Below are positions 44,158 to 52,864 of a stretch of DNA of 55,858 nt, in pieces. Each line of letters starts with the position of its first letter. Position 1 is the stretch's first letter. The stretch lies in contig JAHDGJ010000022.1 in NCBI GenBank assembly GCA_020627705.1, positions 1-55,858 on the forward strand, read 5' to 3'. Under the pieces are notes generated by a model that did not search any database, had not been told where the DNA came from, and was given only the letters and a program-made list of their open reading frames with translations. Both the position numbers and the translations under genes were made by a program. Source of the stretch: Saprospiraceae bacterium. Its GTDB lineage: Bacteria > Bacteroidota > Bacteroidia > Chitinophagales > Saprospiraceae.

Positions 44158-45041
44158 AAGAATTCAGCTTAATAAATTTGGTGGGCAATACGCCCTTACT
44201 CGAAGTAAAAAGTAAGGAATGGAGCGACCAGGTCAAGGTGTTTGCAAAATTGGAAGGCAATAATCCTGGAGGAAGTGTAAAAGATAGAGCTGCCAAGTCC
44301 ATGATTTTAAATGCACTGCAAAGAAAGGATATACAACCCGGAGATACTTTGGTAGAAGCAACTTCGGGAAATACTGGGATAGCTCTTGCGATGATTGCCA
44401 GTGTATTAAAATTAAAAATGGTGCTGATTATGCCTTCAAATGCGACACCTGAGAGGATAAAAACAATGAAGGCTTATGGTGCAGAGGTCATCTTGACACC
44501 TATGGAGAAGACCATTGAGTTTTCAAGAAAGCATGCGCAAGAATTGGCTCAAAAAAACAATTGGTTTGTTTTAGATCAGTTTAACAATGCCGACAATAAA
44601 TTGGCTCATTACGAAACTACTGGTCCAGAAATTTGGAGTGCCACTGGAGGTAGAGTGACACATTTTGTTTCTTCAATGGGCACCACAGGAACCATTACAG
44701 GAACTTCTACTTATCTTAAAGAGCAAGATCCTAGTATTCAAATTATTGGAGTACAACCAGAAGAAGGATCTAGAATTCCTGGAATTCGTAAATGGAGTAC
44801 AGAAATGTTACCAGGGATTTTTGAGAAGGATCGGGTTGACGAGATTCGATTGGTAAATCGAGATAGTGCAATTGCTAATGCCAAGAGTCTTGCCTTGAGC
44901 TACGGGATTTTTGCAGGTATGAGTTCTGGTGGAGCATTTACGATAGCCAAACAAGTTGCTGCAGAAATGCAATCGGGATGTTTGGTGTTTATTGCCTGTG
45001 ATCGAGGCGATCGATATTTAAGCAGTGATTTATATGAATAA
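44154..45041 (+). CDS. cysM: cysteine synthase (O-acetylserine sulfhydrylase)
   Basis: This 295-residue PLP enzyme converts O-acetylserine and sulfide (or thiosulfate) to cysteine. PLP lysine K43 is in PGGSVKDRAA, substrate loop TSGNTGIAL near 68, phosphate loop SSMGTTGTITG near 175, and SSGGAF near 260. Length and the R/G-rich loops favour the CysM branch. It is between cysE and cysH with overlapping ends. Confidence 0.95.
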   Translation: MKEFSLINLVGNTPLLEVKSKEWSDQVKVFAKLEGNNPGGSVKDRAAKSMILNALQRKDIQPGDTLVEATSGNTGIALAMIASVLKLKMVLIMPSNATPERIKTMKAYGAEVILTPMEKTIEFSRKHAQELAQKNNWFVLDQFNNADNKLAHYETTGPEIWSATGGRVTHFVSSMGTTGTITGTSTYLKEQDPSIQIIGVQPEEGSRIPGIRKWSTEMLPGIFEKDRVDEIRLVNRDSAIANAKSLALSYGIFAGMSSGGAFTIAKQVAAEMQSGCLVFIACDRGDRYLSSDLYE

Positions 45042-45705
45042 AGAAAAACAAAAACAATTAGAGGAGCTCAATGTACAATATGCCAAACTCAGTGTTTACC
45101 AACGTGTAGAGCAACTATATAAGGACTTTGACGAAACAGAGATTATGTTAACCTCGTCATTTGCTGCGACATCTGCATTTCTTCTTAAAGTATTTTCCGA
45201 TGTCAACAAGGATCAAAAAATATATTTTATAGACACAGGGTATCATTTCAAAGAGACCCTTATTTATAAAGAATACTTAACTCAGTTGTATCAGCTAAAT
45301 GTCCAAAGCATACAAGCGGAAACAGAATCACATCTTTTGACAAATGAACAAGAGATGTGGAAAGATAATCCAAATAGATGTTGTGAAATAAATAAAGTTG
45401 ACCCATTAGAATCAATTAAAAAAGAATATAATGTTTGGGTTTCTGGACTGATGAGATGGCAAAGTGATTACAGAAGCAGTTTGAATTATTTTGAACAGAG
45501 AAATTCAATAATTAAATTTTATCCTTTGTTAGATATAGGGTTTGTAGAACGTGATGACTTCATCAAAACACATCATTTACCTTTTCATCCTTTAAAATCT
45601 AAAGGGTATAATTCTATCGGTTGTAAGCATTGCACCGTTCCTGGGAACGACCGTTCAGGAAGATGGAATAATTCCCCGAAAACAGAATGTGGATTGCATT
45701 TATAA
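45034..45705 (+). CDS. cysH: adenylyl-sulfate (APS) reductase, Fe-S type
   Basis: This 223-residue enzyme reduces activated sulfate to sulfite. Its iron-sulfur ligands are visible: CC at 116-117 and CKHC at 197-200, the set that marks APS rather than PAPS reductases. The catalytic Cys is C219 in ECGLHL. SSFAATSAFLL near 41 is the nucleotide loop. A GTG at 45025 is in frame; the ATG at 45034 is preferred and overlaps cysM by 8 bp. ATP sulfurylase and sulfite reductase genes are not in the window. Confidence 0.95.
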   Translation: MNKEKQKQLEELNVQYAKLSVYQRVEQLYKDFDETEIMLTSSFAATSAFLLKVFSDVNKDQKIYFIDTGYHFKETLIYKEYLTQLYQLNVQSIQAETESHLLTNEQEMWKDNPNRCCEINKVDPLESIKKEYNVWVSGLMRWQSDYRSSLNYFEQRNSIIKFYPLLDIGFVERDDFIKTHHLPFHPLKSKGYNSIGCKHCTVPGNDRSGRWNNSPKTECGLHL

Positions 45706-45748
45706 TTTCTAGAGAATACTTCTACATTAAGTTGAATAAATACAGTTT

Positions 45749-46588
45749 TTGCGCAAAGGAATCCTATACATAGTACTCGCCACCTTCTTTTTTGCCAACA
45801 TGAATTTGTTGGCCAAGTACCTGTCTGAGATGCATTTTATGCAAGTCGTATTTTTTAGAGCTCTAGGAACTTCGTTTTTTATAATGCCACTTATGGCGAT
45901 ACAAAAGATCAATCCTGTTGGCCACCATCCATGGCTTTTAATGGCTCGGGCAATATGTGGTTTGCTTTCCTTGGCCTTATTCTTTTGGGCCATACAATTA
46001 ATACCGCTCGGATCTGCCATTTCGATACGATATGTTGGTCCAGCTATTGCCGCGTTGATTTCAATTTTTGCGCTCAAAGAAAAAATGATTTCGTGGCAAT
46101 GGTTGTGCTTTGCAATTTCTTTTGCTGGCGTCATATTGCTAAAGGGAGTGGATGTGAGAATAAGTCTGTTTGGCTTTTTAATTACATTGAGTTCGGCAAT
46201 TCTTCTTGGTTTTGTGTTTGTTTTATTACGATATTTAAGTCAAAGAGAGCATTATCTGGTAATCATCAATTATTTTATGAGCATTTCGCTCATTGGCAGT
46301 CTTTTCTTTATACCGTATTGGAGATGGCCCATCGGAAACGAAATCTATGCCGTCATAGGTATCGGAGTTCTAGGATGTTTGGGTCAGGTACTTATGACCA
46401 AAGCTTTTCAAAGAGCAGAAACAAATGTATTGGCGCCGTTTAAATATATGGAGCTCCTTTTTGCCGTGGTTATAGGTTGGTTTTTCTTTCAAGAACAATA
46501 CGACCTACATGCTATTTTTGCTATGTCCCTTATCATAGTAGGAATGCTTTTGAATATTTGGGTGAAACATAGGAAAAAGGCGGGCTAA
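45749..46588 (+). CDS. EamA/DMT family transporter
   Basis: This 279-residue protein has about ten membrane helices in two EamA halves (1-135 and 145-275). It starts at a TTG, since the next ATG would remove most of helix 1. Features include ARAICGLLSLALFFWAI and PAIAALISIFALKEKM in half 1 and APFKYMELLFAVVIGWFFF in half 2. The family exports amino acids or metabolites. It follows cysH by 43 bp on the same strand, so export of a cysteine-related compound is possible but unproven. Confidence 0.88.
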   Translation: MRKGILYIVLATFFFANMNLLAKYLSEMHFMQVVFFRALGTSFFIMPLMAIQKINPVGHHPWLLMARAICGLLSLALFFWAIQLIPLGSAISIRYVGPAIAALISIFALKEKMISWQWLCFAISFAGVILLKGVDVRISLFGFLITLSSAILLGFVFVLLRYLSQREHYLVIINYFMSISLIGSLFFIPYWRWPIGNEIYAVIGIGVLGCLGQVLMTKAFQRAETNVLAPFKYMELLFAVVIGWFFFQEQYDLHAIFAMSLIIVGMLLNIWVKHRKKAG

Positions 46589-46660
46589 TTAAATCGGTTG
46601 CTCAAGTAGATTGCACTTCCAAATCAGTGAGGTTAATGATTTTCTTAATTACTTTACACT

Positions 46661-48016
46661 ATGAATTCTTTTGATGAGTTTAAAATTAAGAAGCAGCTAA
46701 AGAATGCTATAGATGATTTGGGCTTTGATAAACCAACTCCAATTCAACAAGCTTCATATTCTACTATTTTGAGTGGTGCGGACTTTGTCGGAATCGCTCA
46801 GACTGGAACAGGTAAAACCATTGCTTTTCTATTACCAATTTTGCAGGATTTAAAATATTCTGAGCAGCAACATCCAAGAGTTTTAATATTGGCTCCTACT
46901 CGAGAATTGGTAATTCAAATAGTAGAAGAAATTGAAAAGCTGACCCCATATATAACGGTAAGGGTTGTGGGTGTTTTTGGAGGGAGTAGTAACATTAAAG
47001 GACAAAAAAGGGCCGTTGCGGAAGGGGTAGACATCGTCGTAGGAACTCCTAGGCGTTTGTATGATTTGGCCCTTTCTAATTTTTTAAGACTACATTCTAT
47101 CAAGAAGTTGGTTATAGATGAGGTCGATATTATGCTTGACTTTGGATACAAAACTCAGCTTAAAAACATATTCGAATACCTTCCGAAGAAAAGACAAAAC
47201 ATACTCTTTTCTGCCACGATGACAACCTATGTCAGCGATTTAATAAATGACTTTTTGGTACAACCCATTCGGAAAACAATTTCTATCAGTGGGACTCCTT
47301 TGAAAACGATTAGTCAAGAAGTTTATGTTGTTCCAAATTTTAATACAAAAGTTAATCTCCTAAATCATCTTTTAGCAGAAAAAGAGACTCATCACAAAGT
47401 GCTGATTTTCGTCGCACGTAAATCATTTGCTGATCGTTTGGCTGTTGAATTAGATTTTGGGGATGAAACTTCGGTAATACATGCGGGAAAAGAACAAAAC
47501 CACAGACTCAAGTCTATTGAACATTTTGAGACAGGCGAAAGCCGGATATTAATTGCTACAGATGTTATAGCTCGTGGGATTGATATCGAAAAAATTAGCA
47601 CAGTCATCAGCTTTGATACTCCGTTTTATCCCGAAAATTACATTCATAGGATTGGTCGTACTGGTCGGGCTGAGCAAAAGGGAAGATCCATTTTGTTTTA
47701 TAGTGAAAAGGAAAACGAGTTAAAATTGGACATTGAGCGGTTGATGAATTATTCTATACCTGTGTGTGAAATACCAGAAGGTGTCGAAATATCTACAGCT
47801 TTAATTCCAGAGGAAATGGATAAACCCATCGATCCGTTTGAAGAAACCGATGATGTTGAATTTAAGCCAAGGGGTGCATTTCATGAAAAATCAGCTAAGA
47901 ACAGTAAAGTAAATTCTAAGGAAAAGAGTTATCGAAGAAAGCTGAAAAAGAAATACAAAAAGCCTCAAAAACGAGGGGATAAAATTCAGAATCTTAAAAA
48001 GAAAGGGAGAAAGTAG
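46661..48016 (+). CDS. DEAD-box type RNA helicase with DEVD motif II
   Basis: This 451-residue protein has the Q motif (PTPIQ near 25), Walker A AQTGTGKT (46-53), PTREL, GTPRRL, motif II DEVD at 153-156, SAT at 184-186, VARKS, ATDVIARGIDI and HRIGRTGR in the second domain. Motif II reads DEVD instead of DEAD; Val is uncommon here. The C-terminal tail (about 400-451) is very rich in Lys and Arg, as in RhlE/CsdA-type helicases that bind RNA nonspecifically. Likely works on ribosome assembly or RNA decay. Confidence 0.95.
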   Translation: MNSFDEFKIKKQLKNAIDDLGFDKPTPIQQASYSTILSGADFVGIAQTGTGKTIAFLLPILQDLKYSEQQHPRVLILAPTRELVIQIVEEIEKLTPYITVRVVGVFGGSSNIKGQKRAVAEGVDIVVGTPRRLYDLALSNFLRLHSIKKLVIDEVDIMLDFGYKTQLKNIFEYLPKKRQNILFSATMTTYVSDLINDFLVQPIRKTISISGTPLKTISQEVYVVPNFNTKVNLLNHLLAEKETHHKVLIFVARKSFADRLAVELDFGDETSVIHAGKEQNHRLKSIEHFETGESRILIATDVIARGIDIEKISTVISFDTPFYPENYIHRIGRTGRAEQKGRSILFYSEKENELKLDIERLMNYSIPVCEIPEGVEISTALIPEEMDKPIDPFEETDDVEFKPRGAFHEKSAKNSKVNSKEKSYRRKLKKKYKKPQKRGDKIQNLKKKGRK

Positions 48017-48020
48017 CAAG

Positions 48021-48098
48021 ATGAGCTCTAATTGCTATGATTGTTGTTCAAATGAGGATGATCAAAAGTTGTGGATTAAACAAAAATCTAAAAGTTAA
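48021..48098 (+). CDS. possible 25-residue Cys-rich small protein
   Basis: An ATG four bases after the helicase stop opens a 25-codon frame with three closely spaced cysteines (CYDCC) and an acidic then basic tail, ending at TAA 48098. The tight spacing after the helicase and the C-x-x-CC motif make it worth noting, but such a short frame can arise by chance. Confidence 0.25.
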   Translation: MSSNCYDCCSNEDDQKLWIKQKSKS

Positions 48099-48137
48099 AA
48101 TGGGTTACTTTGCAGATAAATTCTGCGTCTTTTAAAT

Positions 48138-48587
48138 ATGAAATCACTCTTTTTTGCTCTTCTTTTTTTGTCAATTGGGGCTTCTGACTTTACCCAAGAT
48201 GAAAAGCAAAATCCATGGTTGAGTCTAGCCATGGTAGAAAAAGAGAATACATACGATGAGTTTTTGGGAATGGAAATCATCAAAGCAGTTCCAATGCTTC
48301 CCGCTCAAAAGTTAGATGGCGAAGAATTAATATTGAGCGGTTATATGATCGCCTTGTCCGCGAAAACGGAGGCAGAGTCTCATTTTATGTTTTCAAGATA
48401 TCCTCAAAACATGTGTTTCTTTTGTGGAGCAGCTGGACCAGAATCTGCCATGCAAGTATTTATGAAGGATGGCAAAAAAATTAAACACTCCAAGGATAAA
48501 GTCAAGGTTAAAGGTCGATTGCAAATTCAAAAAAATGACGCCAGCGGATTGATTTATTTCTTATTGGACGCTGAGTTAGTGGAGTAA
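48138..48587 (+). CDS. small exported protein with CFFCG motif
   Basis: This 149-residue protein has an N-terminal hydrophobic leader (MKSLFFALLFLSIGAS). It then has a beta-rich OB-like domain: ILSGYMIAL, FMFSRYPQNMCFFCGAAGPES near 95-115, and VKVKGRLQI. It resembles the DUF3299-like metal-associated family, where the CxxC pair could bind metal. Function unknown. It is followed after 53 bp by the pirin gene on the same strand. Confidence 0.75.
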   Translation: MKSLFFALLFLSIGASDFTQDEKQNPWLSLAMVEKENTYDEFLGMEIIKAVPMLPAQKLDGEELILSGYMIALSAKTEAESHFMFSRYPQNMCFFCGAAGPESAMQVFMKDGKKIKHSKDKVKVKGRLQIQKNDASGLIYFLLDAELVE

Positions 48588-48640
48588 TTGAACAATTACC
48601 TAATTTCAATGTTTAAACATCGAATATTGAATACAGCATT

Positions 48641-49600
48641 ATGATGAGAAGAAAGTTTATCAAAGGTTCCGCCATCTTGGGGACCAGTCTGGCTACAGGT
48701 TCTTTGGTTTTGACCAATTCTGGAATTATGTCCTCCAATAGTGCGCGAAAGGTATTGCAGATTTTAAATGCAGATCGAGTGAATGTAGGCACCTTGCCTG
48801 TGTTGCGTGCATTCGCGGGAGACCACAGAGATTATGTTAGTCCTTTTGTACTTTTTGATGAGTTTGGGCCTGTAGAAGTAAATGCAGGATCCGATCCATT
48901 GCGAGTAGATGCACATCCGCACGCTGGAGTGAGTCCAACCACCTATTTTTTGGCTGGTACGGGGCATCATAAAGACAGCTTAGATTATGATATTCAGATT
49001 GGGAAAGGGGATTTTATGATGTTTAAATCGGGTAGAGGCGCAATACATATGGAAGAAAGTGGACAAAAGCTGTATGAGGAAGGAGGTGCTTATCACGGTT
49101 TTCAAATCTGGTTAAATACTCCTGCAAAATATAAATTTGATGCTCCTGCCACGAGTGTAGACAATGAAGAGAATATGGCTTTATTGGAAGGTGATAAGTT
49201 TACAGTCAAAATTGTACTCGGTGAATTGGAAGGACTAAAATCGGATATACAAACACATTCACCAGCCTTTTATTATCATATTAAGATGGAAGAAGAGGGT
49301 AGATTAACCATTCCAGTGCCTTCAGATTACAACGCTTTTGTTTACAGCATCAATGGAAACGTAGAGTTGACAGATCAGAAGAAACTCAGTGCGAAGCAAA
49401 TTGCTCTTTTCGAAAGAGGAAAACATCATATTGAGTTATATGCACACGAAAGATCGGAAATGCTTCTTTTAGGAGGACAGCCGCTCAATGAGCCTGTGTT
49501 TTCTTATGGTCCTTTTGTCATGAATAATGAGGAACAAATCCATCAGTGCATTGCCAATTATAATAAGGGATTGATGGGAGATCCGAGTAAAGTCAATTGA
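48641..49600 (+). CDS. Tat-exported pirin family protein
   Basis: This 319-residue protein has a twin-arginine leader (MMRRKFIKGSAILGTSL, RRxFIK) and two cupin domains of the pirin family. The metal-binding signature is in DAHPHAGVSPTTYFL near 90, with a Glu in HMEESG near 138. Pirins bind iron and some act as quercetin dioxygenases. Most are cytosolic, so an exported form is notable; a Tat route fits a protein folded with metal in the cytoplasm. The ATG pair at 48641/48644 leaves the exact start open. Confidence 0.9.
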   Translation: MMRRKFIKGSAILGTSLATGSLVLTNSGIMSSNSARKVLQILNADRVNVGTLPVLRAFAGDHRDYVSPFVLFDEFGPVEVNAGSDPLRVDAHPHAGVSPTTYFLAGTGHHKDSLDYDIQIGKGDFMMFKSGRGAIHMEESGQKLYEEGGAYHGFQIWLNTPAKYKFDAPATSVDNEENMALLEGDKFTVKIVLGELEGLKSDIQTHSPAFYYHIKMEEEGRLTIPVPSDYNAFVYSINGNVELTDQKKLSAKQIALFERGKHHIELYAHERSEMLLLGGQPLNEPVFSYGPFVMNNEEQIHQCIANYNKGLMGDPSKVN

Positions 49601-49859
49601 TATAAACCGACACGTTGGGGTGGGTTCATTTAGCACTTATCCACTGTGAGTGCACAAAAAACGCTGATGAAAACTTCCTGCCTTGGCATTAACAAAGTCC
49701 TAACAACATTGGAGACAACTAATAGGGCTTTTGTGCGTTTTATCCTTCTAGGGTTTAAAAGAGTGAGACGAAATTAAATTTTATCAACTCTTTAATTCAA
49801 GCCTTTATACATTATAAATCTCTATAATATATAAATGGCACGTTTTTAGTTAATTTATA
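49601..49859 (+). other. intergenic region upstream of transglycosylase
   Basis: No convincing gene is seen. It holds an 8-bp inverted repeat GCACAAAA (49652-49659) with TTTTGTGC (49729-49736), 69 bp apart, and becomes extremely AT-rich from about 49745. A 36-codon frame at 49658 is too weak to call. Confidence 0.5.
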
Positions 49860-49867
49860 TATATTTG
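49860..49867 (+). promoter_or_regulatory. Bacteroidota -7 element for transglycosylase gene
   Basis: TATATTTG fits TAnnTTTG exactly and lies in an AT-rich tract. If used, transcription starts near 49874, giving a long leader of about 115 nt before the ATG at 49988. Confidence 0.6.
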
Positions 49868-49875
49868 CACTCCAT

Positions 49876-49893
49876 ATTAGGCGAAAACCTAAT
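49876..49893 (+). promoter_or_regulatory. 5'-leader hairpin
   Basis: ATTAGG, loop CGAAAA, CCTAAT forms a 6-bp hairpin right at the predicted transcript start. Such a 5' stem can protect mRNA from decay. The remaining leader up to 49987 is AT-rich without further clear structure. Confidence 0.45.
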
Positions 49894-49987
49894 GTGTATG
49901 CAGTATTATTGTTTGTATTTTATTGTTATTTCCAATTATAATTTTAAAATTAAACAATAATCCATAACCGATTTTAAATCTGATACC

Positions 49988-51241
49988 ATGAACAGAATTT
50001 TGCGTAACAGCAGATATTGGCTGTTTTTGCTCTTAATGTTAGGTTTGGGAACGACTTTCGCTTCGGAAGACGCTACGTCTTCGTTTGTATACAGTGAAGA
50101 AGATATTATTGTAGAAGGAAGAATCAATAATCTCAACAGTATTATTGATGTCAAGTATACCAAAGAAGTCAGGGATCGAATTCATAATTATGTCAAGCAG
50201 TACCCAAAAGGTTCAGAACGAATCCTCGCTCGGGTGTCGATGTATTTTCCGATTATAGAAAACGAGATAAGAAAAAGAAATTTGCCAGATGACATAAAGT
50301 ATTTGGCCATTGTAGAGAGTGCTTTGGATGCCAATGCTTACTCTAAATCAGGAGCAGCTGGTTTATGGCAGTTTATGAAAGGCACGGGTAGGATGTATGG
50401 TCTGAAGATAAATTCGGTCACTGACCAAAGAAGGGATGCAGTGAGGTCAACCAAAGCGGCTTTAGATTATTTGGAAGATTTGCACAAGCAATTTGGTGAT
50501 TGGTCTTTGGCCTTGGCGGCGTACAACTGCGGACCAGGTAATGTGCGAAAAGCAATCAGACGCTCAGGTGGTAAAAGAAACTATTGGGAAATTAGAAGCT
50601 TTTTGCCTTCGGAAACCAGAGAATATATCCCGAGGCATATTGCGGCCAATTACCTAATGAAGTACTATTATGAGTATAACCTTCAGCCAGATCAAGATGA
50701 GCTCAAATTTGGGAATATCAGTACAGTAGAAGTATTTAATAAAACCAACTTATCTGTGCTGAGTCAATGGAGTGGCTTGTCGGTTTCTGATATAAAGAAC
50801 CTCAATCCCCAGTATCTCAGAAATTACATTCCCCAGGACAGCAAGGGTAATTATCTAAATTTACCTGCATCAGAAATGAACAACTATGTTAATCATACCG
50901 GGAAGCATAGTGATTTGGTGTATTTCAGAGAAATGAGTTCTAGAGCAAAAGCGCGTCGTACCCTCGAACCAATACATTTGCTTCCTACGATAGAGTCATC
51001 TGATTATCAAAGAGATATGCGAATGATTTTTCCTGTAAAGGTGAATCTAAATACGCTCTCGTCTTCTTCAGCTATTCGCAAAGAGTTTTATGAGTACCAC
51101 AAACTTCGAAAAAGAGAGTCGATCTATGATTTGGTGAAGATTTACGAAGATGTAACTTTCGAAAGCATCATGCAGCTTAACAGCTTGTCGCCGATGGAGC
51201 CACCTCGGGTAGGAACGATGATAAAAATTAGAAGAAAGTAG
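49988..51241 (+). CDS. MltD-like lytic transglycosylase with LysM-like tail
   Basis: This 417-residue protein has a signal peptide (residues 1-26, TTFAS), an SLT transglycosylase domain at about 85-230 with catalytic E110 (AIVESALD), then SGAAGLWQFM and the AAYNCGPGNV motif. Two LysM-like segments follow, near 250-300 (VLSQWSGLSVSDIKNLNP) and 365-415 (SIYDLVKIYEDVTFESIMQLN). It cleaves peptidoglycan glycan strands in the periplasm. Strong promoter-like box and terminator suggest a single-gene unit. Confidence 0.93.
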   Translation: MNRILRNSRYWLFLLLMLGLGTTFASEDATSSFVYSEEDIIVEGRINNLNSIIDVKYTKEVRDRIHNYVKQYPKGSERILARVSMYFPIIENEIRKRNLPDDIKYLAIVESALDANAYSKSGAAGLWQFMKGTGRMYGLKINSVTDQRRDAVRSTKAALDYLEDLHKQFGDWSLALAAYNCGPGNVRKAIRRSGGKRNYWEIRSFLPSETREYIPRHIAANYLMKYYYEYNLQPDQDELKFGNISTVEVFNKTNLSVLSQWSGLSVSDIKNLNPQYLRNYIPQDSKGNYLNLPASEMNNYVNHTGKHSDLVYFREMSSRAKARRTLEPIHLLPTIESSDYQRDMRMIFPVKVNLNTLSSSSAIRKEFYEYHKLRKRESIYDLVKIYEDVTFESIMQLNSLSPMEPPRVGTMIKIRRK

Positions 51242-51269
51242 AAGAAAAACCTTCGATCAAATAAAAGTA

Positions 51270-51303
51270 AAGAGGTCAACACAGTAGTGTGACCTCTTTT
51301 TTT
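51270..51303 (+). terminator. rho-independent terminator of transglycosylase gene
   Basis: AGAGGTC/GACCTCT plus ACAC/GTGT (one bulged A) with loop AGTA is followed by six or seven T residues. The upstream A-rich flank could let it work in reverse for the convergent gene as well. Confidence 0.88.
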
Positions 51304-51326
51304 ATGCATGAAAATTAAAAACGTCC

Positions 51327-52166
51327 TTAGTATAGCAGTTGGGTGTCTTCTACTTTTTTGTCATTTAGAATGTAACGCAGATTTAGGTTGCTCGAAATGA
51401 GATTTGTTCCAATGACTTGTGTGCCAGGTTCAGCTCTGTATCCGTAACCATATTTTAGATCTAGACCCAATTCAATTTTGTTGAAGAACTTTACTCCCAT
51501 TCCTCCTTGGAGAAAAACCCTTTGATTTAATTGAGCACCAGTAGAATAACATTCACTGTAATATTGATAGTCATTGCTCATTACGGATTGGTTAATTTCT
51601 TGAACATTCGAATAAGTTAATTCGTCTGTATTGAAGTCTAAGGAAGCAAAAACACAGGTTTCGTTGCTTGGAACCAAACCGATATTCATTCCCGCACCTC
51701 CGTAAAGGTTTAAAAATTTAGTTACTGGAAGCTTATAGATTAGCGCCGACTCTAGGGTGTATTCATCATGGCGGCTGTCAAAGGTTACATATTCGCCATC
51801 ATAAAATTCTGGACTGTAATAAGAGACCGCGTCGACTCTTTCGTCCTTAAATGCAAACGCATTTCTCCATTCGAAATTAGGTAACGCAGGATGGGTTAAG
51901 GTCAGTCCCAAACTTACACTTGGGTTTTCACAGATTCCACCGTACAAAGTAGTGGGATTAAAATCCGAGCTTTTAAACAAGCCTTGTTGGGCCAGTGGCA
52001 TTTGATTTACAAAATATTTGTAGTCCAAATTATTTACCATATCAGTTTCGTATCCTAGGCTAAAATCAATCTTTTTGACTGTAAAGGCTCCAATTTTAAA
52101 AGTGGATTGGGCATTTAACGAAAAAGCAACAGCGAACAAAAGTAGAACGAGAGTAGTTTTTCTCAT
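51327..52166 (-). CDS. outer-membrane beta-barrel-like protein
   Basis: This 279-residue protein has a signal peptide (MRKTTLVLLLFAVAFSLNAQ). The rest alternates polar and aromatic/aliphatic residues in strands ending with Gly turns, for example FLNLYGGAGMNIGLV, RVFLQGGMGVKFFNKIELGLDLKYGYGY and LISSNLNLRYIL, compatible with a porin-like or OmpW/Ail-type barrel. I do not recognise a specific family. Cys residues at 79, 171 and 205 are unusual for a barrel. Confidence 0.78.
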   Translation of the reverse strand: MRKTTLVLLLFAVAFSLNAQSTFKIGAFTVKKIDFSLGYETDMVNNLDYKYFVNQMPLAQQGLFKSSDFNPTTLYGGICENPSVSLGLTLTHPALPNFEWRNAFAFKDERVDAVSYYSPEFYDGEYVTFDSRHDEYTLESALIYKLPVTKFLNLYGGAGMNIGLVPSNETCVFASLDFNTDELTYSNVQEINQSVMSNDYQYYSECYSTGAQLNQRVFLQGGMGVKFFNKIELGLDLKYGYGYRAEPGTQVIGTNLISSNLNLRYILNDKKVEDTQLLY

Positions 52167-52353
52167 GTTTCTAGATTTAGTGGTTAGGTAATTTTACTAG
52201 TCTATCGCCAACAACGATAAAAAGGTTGGGTCAAGCAGTAGATTTTTTATAAACTTATTTCGTAAATGGGGTAGGAGAGGAATTATTAGAATCCTTTAGC
52301 GCTTATTTAACGCAACAAACCGTTTTTTATGTTTAGCTGTTAATAGAATTAAC

Positions 52354-52381
52354 AAAAAAAGGCCCCGATATGGTCGGGGCC
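52354..52381 (-). terminator. rho-independent terminator of the Hsp20 pair
   Basis: GGCCCCGA/TCGGGGCC, a perfect 8-bp GC-rich stem with a 5-nt loop, is followed on the minus strand by seven T residues. It lies 31 bp after the stop of the second Hsp20 gene. The remaining spacer 52167-52353 shows nothing I recognise. Confidence 0.93.
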
Positions 52382-52411
52382 CTAGTAAACGAAGACTATA
52401 AAAACAAGGTT

Positions 52412-52834
52412 TTATTTTATTTCAATAGTATGACTCTTGGCAGCTTCAGGTTCGATTTTTAGAACCTTGATAGCGAGCATGCCATTTTTGTATTCCGCTT
52501 TGATTGTTTCAGGATCTACATTTTCTGGAAGAGTAAAGGCTCGTTCAAACGAATGGTAGTTAAACTCTTTTCGAAAGAAATGTTCTTTATTTTCTTCTTC
52601 CTTGGATTCCAAATGCGCCTTTATAGTTAGCCGATTTTCTTTGATCTCAACTGCAAAGTCCTTTTTGGTTAACCCTGGTGCAGCGACTTCTATATCAAAA
52701 TCTTTATCTGATTCTTTGATGTTGACCGACGGTGTTTGATTTACAAACTCTGCGCCTAGCCAATCTGACAAACTTGTATTTAAGAAGTTGCCCAACATAT
52801 GGTTGATTGGGTGCAATGATTTAGATGTTTTCAT
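52412..52834 (-). CDS. small heat-shock protein (Hsp20/alpha-crystallin)
   Basis: This 140-residue chaperone has an N-terminal arm (1-35), the alpha-crystallin domain (about 38-128, with FDIEVAAPGLTKKDFAVEI and AEYKNGMLAIKVLK) and a short C-terminal tail. It holds unfolding proteins during stress. It is a diverged paralogue of the upstream gene (30-bp gap) and shares its promoter and the terminator at 52354. Confidence 0.95.
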   Translation of the reverse strand: MKTSKSLHPINHMLGNFLNTSLSDWLGAEFVNQTPSVNIKESDKDFDIEVAAPGLTKKDFAVEIKENRLTIKAHLESKEEENKEHFFRKEFNYHSFERAFTLPENVDPETIKAEYKNGMLAIKVLKIEPEAAKSHTIEIK

Positions 52835-52864
52835 TATGATTTTATTTAAATGGTGGTGTAATAA

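Noticed and set aside
45931-46443. 170-codon frame in another phase of the EamA gene
   Set aside because: It lies wholly inside the transporter gene, and its product is rich in Cys, Phe and Trp without a family pattern.
49658-49768. 36-codon plus-strand frame in the spacer before the transglycosylase
   Set aside because: There is no start context, no recognisable features, and it spans an inverted repeat in an otherwise non-coding tract.
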